Shown piece by piece: positions 19,876-23,831 of a DNA stretch of 23,831 nt. Both the position numbers and the translations under genes were made by a program. This stretch comes from a virus: the IMG/VR virus record IMGVR_UViG_3300044644_000126, positions 1 through 23,831 of that record, one strand, 5' to 3'. The notes below the pieces were generated by a model. That model saw only the letters and a list, made by a program, of their open reading frames with translations. It did no database searches and was not told the origin of the DNA. How positions within the stretch are numbered: position 1 is the first letter of the stretch; each line of letters starts with the position of its first letter.

Positions 19876-19908
19876 ATATAAATAATTTAATTTTTAAAAA
19901 AAAGTACA
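19876..19908 (+). promoter_or_regulatory. Head-module leader A (shared block at -33)
   Basis: ATATAAATAATTTAA at 19876-19890 begins exactly 33 bases before the protease ATG and recurs at 20710-20724, exactly 33 bases before the scaffold-like ATG. Poly-A and GTA follow in both. It may be a late promoter or a strong translation leader. Confidence 0.5.
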
Positions 19909-20496
19909 ATGAAGAAATTAGAAACTATTTATTTAGATATAGACGAAGAAAATATTCAAGATGGAATTGATGCTATTAGTTTGGTAAAATTTCCAGCTAT
20001 TGAAGAAAATTGGGTTGCATTAAATGAACACAAAGTAGAATTAAAAACTATTGATGAAGATAAAAGAATAGTTATAGGTTTAGCTTTAATACCAGAAAAA
20101 GATATTTATAGAAGAAATGGTGATTATGAATATAACATTCGTTTCTCAAAAGAAACAGTTAGAAAAGCATCTGAATTATATTTAAAGAAACTAAAAATAC
20201 ATAATTCAACATTAGAACACGACAAAAAAACAGAAGGTGTTTATACAATAGAAAGTTGGATTGTTGAAGATGTTAAACGTGATAAGTCTGCTATTTACAA
20301 TTTAAATGCAACAGAAGGAAGTTGGGTTGTAGTTCAAAGAATAGACAATGATGAAGTTTGGAATGATGTTAAAGAAGGTAAATATCAAGGTTATTCTATT
20401 GAAGGATATTTTTCTGAAAAAGCAGAATTAAATTTACAAGAAAGTAAAGAGCAAGAATTGATTGAAAAAATAAAACAAATACTAATTAATGTTTAA
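19909..20496 (+). CDS. XkdF-like putative prohead protease
   Basis: A 195-residue protein of the XkdF group, regarded as the phage capsid-maturation serine protease of this phage type. I-S-L-V-K-F-P-A-I-E-E-N-W opens the domain. I-Y-R-R-N-G-D-Y-E-Y-N-I-R-F-S and L-K-I-H98-N-S-T-L-E-H104-D-K-K-T-E-G follow, then E-S-W-I-V-E. Near the end come G-S-W-V-V, V-K-E-G-K-Y-Q and G-Y-S163-I-E-G. His104 and Ser116 or Ser163 are candidate catalytic residues, by analogy with other prohead proteases. It opens the head module, before the scaffold-like and capsid genes, as expected. Activity is not shown by sequence alone. Confidence 0.8.
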   Translation: MKKLETIYLDIDEENIQDGIDAISLVKFPAIEENWVALNEHKVELKTIDEDKRIVIGLALIPEKDIYRRNGDYEYNIRFSKETVRKASELYLKKLKIHNSTLEHDKKTEGVYTIESWIVEDVKRDKSAIYNLNATEGSWVVVQRIDNDEVWNDVKEGKYQGYSIEGYFSEKAELNLQESKEQELIEKIKQILINV

Positions 20497-20506
20497 CATA
20501 TTTAAA

Positions 20507-20695
20507 ATGGGAAAGAATAAATACACAAGTCCAAAAGACGCTAAAAGAGGTTGTTTATGTGATGATAGCACATATTCAGCAGAATGTTGCAAAGGTGAAT
20601 TAATCAATCAAGGTATTGGTTCAACAGTTGCACAAGGCACATCAACAGTAACACAGGTTGATGGAGTAAGAACAATGGTTAGAACAAATGGCTAA
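20507..20695 (+). CDS. Small Cys-motif phage protein
   Basis: M-G-K-N-K-Y-T-S-P-K-D-A-K-R-G-C-L-C-D-D opens a 62-residue protein with C-L-C and E-C-C-K-G motifs, then I-N-Q-G-I-G. The pattern is one I know from Bacteroidota phages next to the protease, with no assigned function; four close Cys suggest metal binding or disulfides. An in-frame ATG at 20489 would add six residues and overlap the protease stop; I prefer 20507 because related proteins start M-G-x-N-K-Y. It ends in Thr/Val/Gly-rich sequence that may be extended. Confidence 0.68.
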   Translation: MGKNKYTSPKDAKRGCLCDDSTYSAECCKGELINQGIGSTVAQGTSTVTQVDGVRTMVRTNG

Positions 20696-20709
20696 CCAAT
20701 TTATAACAA

Positions 20710-20742
20710 ATATAAATAATTTAAATTTTTAATAAAAAAAGT
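20710..20742 (+). promoter_or_regulatory. Head-module leader B (shared block at -33)
   Basis: This is the second copy of ATATAAATAATTTAA (20710-20724), 33 bases from the scaffold-like ATG, followed by an A-rich tail and GT. No TANNTTTG or terminator is near, so it would act inside the head operon to raise expression of the scaffold and capsid genes. Confidence 0.5.
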
Positions 20743-21300
20743 ATGAACGTAGTAAATCAAATCAAAGAACTTTTGGGTATGGAAGTAAAACTTGCTCAAA
20801 TGAAACTAATGGATGGTGTTACTGTTATTGAAGCAGAAACATTTGAACCAGAAATGGCAATCTTTATTGTTAATGAAGAAGAAAGAGTACCAATGCCAGT
20901 TGGTGAATATATGTTAGAAGATGGTAATGTTTTGAAAGTAGAAGTAGAAGGTGTTATTGCATCTATTGAAATGCCAGAAGAAGAAGCACCTGAAGTTGAA
21001 GAAGAAGTAGAAACTACTAAAAAAGAAGAAGAAATGGCAACTGAAGTAGCTGCACCAAAAAGAGTAGTTGAAAGTGTAACTAAAGAAATGTTCTTTTCTG
21101 AAATTGAAAAATTAAGAGCAGAAATTGCTGAATTGAAATTATCAAAAACAGAAGTAGTTGAAGCAGTTGAATTGTCAAATGATAACATTGAAGTTTTATC
21201 ACACAATCCAGAAGCTACTAATGAAGTTAAAATGAATTTATATTCTAAAAAAAGACAAGCTACAACATTTGATGTAGTATTGAGTAAATTAAACAAATAA
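20743..21300 (+). CDS. Putative scaffold protein
   Basis: A 185-residue acidic protein. The first 85 residues are a beta-rich domain (V-K-L-A-Q-M-K-L-M-D-G-V-T-V-I-E-A and M-P-V-G-E-Y-M-L-E-D-G). A Glu-rich linker follows (E-E-E-A-P-E-V-E-E-E-V-E), then a helical coiled coil (E-I-E-K-L-R-A-E-I-A-E-L). Acidic linkers and C-terminal helices are typical of phage scaffolds. The position between protease and major capsid protein is the standard scaffold slot. The basic end (K-K-R-Q-A-T-T-F-D-V-V) could bind capsid subunits. Scaffold is the best reading, although no specific family motif is visible. Confidence 0.7.
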   Translation: MNVVNQIKELLGMEVKLAQMKLMDGVTVIEAETFEPEMAIFIVNEEERVPMPVGEYMLEDGNVLKVEVEGVIASIEMPEEEAPEVEEEVETTKKEEEMATEVAAPKRVVESVTKEMFFSEIEKLRAEIAELKLSKTEVVEAVELSNDNIEVLSHNPEATNEVKMNLYSKKRQATTFDVVLSKLNK

Positions 21301-21323
21301 TAAAAATAAAAATTAAATAAAAA

Positions 21324-22286
21324 ATGGCTACAACAACAAGTATTACAACTACCTATGCTGGTGAGTTTGCTGGAAAATACATATCAGCAGCATTATTAAG
21401 TGCTTCTACTATCGAAAATGGTGGTATTGAAGTAAAACCAAATGTAAAATACAAAGAAGTAATTAAGAAAATTGCTACTGATGCAATCGTAAAAGATGCA
21501 ACTTGTGATTTTGATGCTACTTCAACTGTAACTTTAACAGAACAAATTTTACAACCAGAAGAATTTCAAGTAAACCTACAACTTTGTAAGAAAGATTTCC
21601 GTTCAGATTGGGAAGCCGTTCAAATGGGATATTCTGCATTCGATAGTTTACCACCTTCATTTGCTGATTTCTTAATTGCTCACGTAGCTGCTAAAGTTGC
21701 ACAAAAAACAGAACAAAACATTTGGGCTGGTGTAACTGCTAATGCTGGAGAATTTAACGGATTTACAAGATTGTTAACTTTAGATGCTGGTTTACCAACT
21801 GCTCAAGAAATTGCTGCTGATGGAACTAAAATTACTGCTGCTGCAACAGTTATCGGTGAATTAGGGAGAATAGTTGATGCTATTCCAGCTGCATTATACG
21901 GAAAAGAAGATTTGTACTTGTACGTTTCTCAAGCAACAGCTAGAGCTTATGTAAGAGCCTTGGGCGGTTTTGGAGCATCAGGTTTAGGTGCTAATGGTAC
22001 TAATGCAATGGGAACACAATGGTTTAACAATGGTTCACTTTCATTTGATGGAATTAAAATATTTGTTGCTGAAGGTTTAGCTCCAACAGTTGCTATTGCT
22101 GCTCAAAAATCTAACTTATACTTTGGAACTGGTTTATTGTCAGACAACCAAGAAGTTAAATTAATTGATATGTCTGACCTTGATGGTTCACAAAACGTTA
22201 GAGTAGTAATGAGATTTACTGCTGGTGTACAATACGGAATTGTAAGTGATATTACTACATATGGTATTACTAACGCTGCTAACTAA
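21324..22286 (+). CDS. Major capsid protein
   Basis: A 320-residue protein, probably of the HK97 fold. The Ala/Thr-rich N-terminus (M-A-T-T-T-S-I-T-T-T-Y-A-G-E-F) leads to V-K-Y-K-E-V-I-K-K-I and Q-P-E-E-F-Q-V-N-L-Q-L-C-K-K-D-F. Y-L-Y-V-S-Q-A-T-A-R-A-Y and the end (V-R-V-V-M-R-F-T-A-G-V-Q-Y-G-I-V-S-D-I) follow the order of Bacteroidota phage capsid proteins. Codon use shifts towards GCT, GGT and TTC more than in the early genes, as expected for an abundant protein. It follows the scaffold-like gene by 23 bases and is closed by a terminator hairpin. Confidence 0.86.
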   Translation: MATTTSITTTYAGEFAGKYISAALLSASTIENGGIEVKPNVKYKEVIKKIATDAIVKDATCDFDATSTVTLTEQILQPEEFQVNLQLCKKDFRSDWEAVQMGYSAFDSLPPSFADFLIAHVAAKVAQKTEQNIWAGVTANAGEFNGFTRLLTLDAGLPTAQEIAADGTKITAAATVIGELGRIVDAIPAALYGKEDLYLYVSQATARAYVRALGGFGASGLGANGTNAMGTQWFNNGSLSFDGIKIFVAEGLAPTVAIAAQKSNLYFGTGLLSDNQEVKLIDMSDLDGSQNVRVVMRFTAGVQYGIVSDITTYGITNAAN

Positions 22287-22299
22287 TAATTAATTATTA
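22284..22299. repeat. 16-bp palindrome at the capsid gene stop
   Basis: TAATAATTAATTATTA is a perfect palindrome that begins at the capsid stop codon (22284-22286) and lies 12 bases before the terminator. It is A/T only, so chance is a real possibility. Confidence 0.35.
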
Positions 22300-22310
22300 A
22301 TCAAATTAAG

Positions 22311-22339
22311 GGTGGTGCAATAAACACCACCTTTTTTTT
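22311..22339 (+). terminator. Terminator after the major capsid gene
   Basis: A perfect 7-bp stem GGTGGTG (22311-22317) / CACCACC (22325-22331) with a 7-base loop is followed by eight T (22332-22339). Only 20 bases separate it from the next ATG, with no promoter motif. It probably reduces rather than abolishes downstream transcription or protects the capsid mRNA end. Confidence 0.88.
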
Positions 22340-22359
22340 AACTTTAAAAATATATAAAT

Positions 22360-22887
22360 ATGGCTTGTGATATTAGTTTAGGTAGATTAGAACCTTGCAA
22401 AGATAGTTCAGGAGGTTTAAAAGCGGTTTATTTTGTTAATTGGGGTGATGCTACTGGGTATACTTACGATGGAACAAATACAGATGTTATTGATAGTGTG
22501 GCTGGAACACCAACTGCATACAAATATGATTTAAAAGGTAATTCATCTTTTACACAAACAATTACTTCTTCAAGAGAAAATGGTACTACATTCTTTCAAC
22601 AAGAATTAGCATTAACTTTGAAAAAATTATCTATTGTAGACCACAAACAAATTAAACTTTTGGCTTATGGTAGACCACAAGTAATTGTTGAAGATAACAA
22701 TGGTAATTTATTTTATTGTGGATTAGAACACGGAATGGATGTAACAGGTGGAACTATTGTAACAGGTGCTGCAATGGGAGATTTGAGTGGTTACACTTTA
22801 ACACTTACAGGAATGGAACAAGTACCAGCAAATTTTATTGGTGATACTTTATCTGGTGCTGGATTTACAGTGGTAGTAGGTTCTTAA
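22360..22887 (+). CDS. Candidate major tail-tube or structural protein
   Basis: A 175-residue protein: M-A-C-D-I-S-L-G-R-L-E-P-C-K-D-S-S-G-G-L, then K-A-V-Y-F-V-N-W-G. The opening block resembles structural proteins I associate with Bacteroidota phages. The beta-rich sequence (S-F-T-Q-T-I-T-S-S-R-E-N-G-T-T-F-F-Q-Q-E-L) and Q-I-K-L-L-A-Y-G-R-P-Q-V-I-V-E-D match the outline of tail-tube proteins of siphoviruses. Its place right after the capsid gene, with hairpins on both sides, indicates a highly expressed virion protein. Tail tube is my best reading; a capsid decoration protein is possible. Confidence 0.6.
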   Translation: MACDISLGRLEPCKDSSGGLKAVYFVNWGDATGYTYDGTNTDVIDSVAGTPTAYKYDLKGNSSFTQTITSSRENGTTFFQQELALTLKKLSIVDHKQIKLLAYGRPQVIVEDNNGNLFYCGLEHGMDVTGGTIVTGAAMGDLSGYTLTLTGMEQVPANFIGDTLSGAGFTVVVGS

Positions 22888-22913
22888 TAATTGTTTTTTT
22901 GTTTTTTAATTAA

Positions 22914-22937
22914 GGGGTGTTTAGGCACTCCTTTTTT
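22914..22937 (+). terminator. Terminator after the tail-tube candidate
   Basis: GGGGTG (22914-22919) pairs with CACTCC (22926-22931), including one G-T pair, around a 6-base loop; six T follow (22932-22937). The following leader has no TANNTTTG box. Confidence 0.8.
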
Positions 22938-22994
22938 ATTTTAATCCTATATTAAAACAATTTCAATATACTTTTATTTTTAAATAAAAAGAAA
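22938..22994 (+). promoter_or_regulatory. Leader with the TTTTATTTTTAAATAAAAA block
   Basis: The block at 22972-22990 is identical to 12441-12459. The start codons lie 23 and 22 bases from the block starts. Both leaders follow a terminator, which favours a late promoter role over a chance A/T run. Confidence 0.5.
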
Positions 22995-23324
22995 ATGATA
23001 ATTTTAAGAGAGCAAGCAGAAGAACAATCATTAAAATTCATTCCAAGAACTTATTGTGCAACATCAATAGTTTTAGTAAATGAAATGACAAATGAAAGTA
23101 CTACTATAACATCTGATTTTTATAAAGATGGTTATTATCTATTTACTACTGCTACATTTGATTTAAAAGAAGGTAACTTTTATACTTTATCTATTCTTAA
23201 CAATACTGATGTAGTTTATAAAGACAAAATATTTTGCACAAATCAAGTTATTGCTAATTATACAATTAACAAAGATGAATATGTAGCAAATCAAACAACT
23301 AATGATTTTATAGTTTATGAGTAA
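22995..23324 (+). CDS. Small structural-region protein
   Basis: A 109-residue beta-rich protein: M-I-I-L-R-E-Q-A-E-E-Q-S-L-K-F-I-P-R-T, V-L-V-N-E-M-T-N-E-S-T-T, then L-K-E-G-N-F-Y-T-L and Y-K-D-K-I-F-C-T-N-Q. This arrangement, a beta sandwich ending in D-K-I-F-C-T-N-Q, is familiar from the head-tail region of Bacteroidota phages, where it stays unannotated. It overlaps the portal gene start by 8 bases, so it is co-translated with the portal. A neck or decoration role is inferred from position. Confidence 0.62.
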   Translation: MIILREQAEEQSLKFIPRTYCATSIVLVNEMTNESTTITSDFYKDGYYLFTTATFDLKEGNFYTLSILNNTDVVYKDKIFCTNQVIANYTINKDEYVANQTTNDFIVYE

Positions 23325-23831
23325 TTCAAATATTTCTATTGTAAATTTAAGTGCTTATACATCACCTAAAATACAAGAAAATAAAAAGCAAGGTTATATA
23401 GAATATGGTGATGATAATAACTACTTTCAATTCTTAATTGATAGGTTCTTATATTCAACAACAAATGGTGCTATTATTACAGGTATATCGAATATGATAT
23501 ATGGAAAAGGTTTAGATGCTTTAGATGCATCAAGAAAGCCAAATGAATATGCACAAATGAAAACTTTATTTAAACCTGATATGTTGCGTAAAGTATGTTT
23601 AGAACGCAAACTAATGGGTATGGCTTCTATGCAAATAGTAAAGCAAAAGAATAAAGTAGTTAAAGTTGAACATTTTCCTATTCATACATTAAGAGCAGAA
23701 AAATGCAATGATAAAGGAGAAATAGAAGCATACTTTTATTGTGCAGATTGGAGTAAGGTTAAACCCTCTGACGTATTAAAAAGAATACCAGCTTGGGGTT
23801 TTGGTAATGGTAATGAAATAGAAATAATGGT
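23317..23831 (+). CDS. Portal protein, N-terminal part (cut by window edge)
   Basis: ATG 23317 overlaps the preceding gene and the frame stays open to the right edge, giving 171 residues. Y-I-E-Y-G-D-D-N-N-Y-F-Q-F-L-I-D-R-F followed by N-G-A-I-I-T-G-I-S-N-M-I-Y-G-K-G-L is the N-terminal signature of portal proteins in Bacteroidota phages. Q-I-V-K-Q-K-N-K-V-V-K-V-E-H-F-P-I-H-T-L-R continues the stem-like region. The portal forms the ring through which the terminase packs DNA. Here it lies 12 kb from terL and after the capsid genes, which is unusual. The partial state is due to the window end only. Confidence 0.82.
   Translation, partial: MSNSNISIVNLSAYTSPKIQENKKQGYIEYGDDNNYFQFLIDRFLYSTTNGAIITGISNMIYGKGLDALDASRKPNEYAQMKTLFKPDMLRKVCLERKLMGMASMQIVKQKNKVVKVEHFPIHTLRAEKCNDKGEIEAYFYCADWSKVKPSDVLKRIPAWGFGNGNEIEIM

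Noticed and set aside
20796-21296. 166-codon open frame on the - strand opposite the scaffold-like gene
   Set aside because: The product is Ser/Thr/Ile-rich low-complexity sequence, the mirror of GAA/GTT-rich coding on the + strand; all neighbouring genes are on the + strand.
1-23831. CRISPR arrays, tRNA genes, insertion sequences or attachment sites
   Set aside because: No regularly spaced repeats, cloverleaf-like sequences with CCA ends, transposase or integrase genes were recognised on either strand.

Overview
The window is part of a tailed double-stranded DNA bacteriophage or prophage genome whose host is most likely a member of the Bacteroidota, probably Flavobacteriia. Three things point there. 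The DNA is strongly A+T-rich, with codon use to match. Start codons have A-rich leaders rather than Shine-Dalgarno sequences. The recognisable promoters carry the Bacteroidota -7 element TANNTTTG. Every supported gene is on the + strand, densely packed and often overlapping (TAATG or ATGA junctions). I saw no tRNA, CRISPR array, insertion sequence, integrase or lysis gene. The absence of an integrase in 24 kb does not settle temperate versus lytic.

Layout. Positions 1-613 hold the end of an HNH endonuclease and a NinG-like recombination nuclease, closed by a terminator. Positions 678-7415 are the first early/replication transcription unit. It encodes an ERF-type single-strand annealing protein, an SSB, a PAPS-reductase-like PP-loop protein, a RecA/DnaB-superfamily ATPase, a short C5-cytosine methyltransferase, a sigma-factor-like protein, a PD-(D/E)XK-like nuclease, a DUF3310 protein and several small unknowns. 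Positions 7421-10194 form a second early unit with two membrane micropeptides, a RecE/RecB-like exonuclease (likely partner of the ERF protein), a DnaA-domain-IV-like DNA-binding protein and small Cys-rich or hypothetical proteins. Positions 10242-12343 hold the probable terminase small subunit, the large terminase and three small genes. Positions 12463-19814 are the tail module: a tail-assembly-chaperone pair made by a -1 frameshift, tail completion proteins, two large tail/baseplate proteins (one ending in a BACON-like domain) and the tape measure. From 19909 to the right edge comes the head module: XkdF-like protease, scaffold-like protein, major capsid protein, a candidate tail-tube protein, a small structural protein and the start of the portal gene. 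No sheath gene is visible and the tape measure is 602 aa, which suggests a siphovirus with a tail of roughly 90 nm (inference from the usual 0.15 nm per residue).

How the parts work together. ERF, SSB, the RecE-like exonuclease, NinG and the PD-(D/E)XK protein make a recombination/replication toolkit. The ATPase and DnaA-like protein probably serve replication. The methyltransferase and PP-loop protein may modify DNA or RNA.

Three non-coding or recoding signals stand out. First, three promoters share one 51-bp architecture: two GTTAAA half-sites 11 bp apart, exactly 22 bp, then TANNTTTG. One copy of the half-site block is inverted. Second, the tail chaperone has a T9 slippery run that opens a start-codon-less -1 frame encoding a well-formed C-terminal domain. 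Third, the gap between tape measure and protease contains two mutually exclusive hairpins, one of them followed by a T-tract. The late leaders lack TANNTTTG but share A/T-rich blocks at fixed distances from the start codon, which matters because the phage carries its own sigma-like gene.
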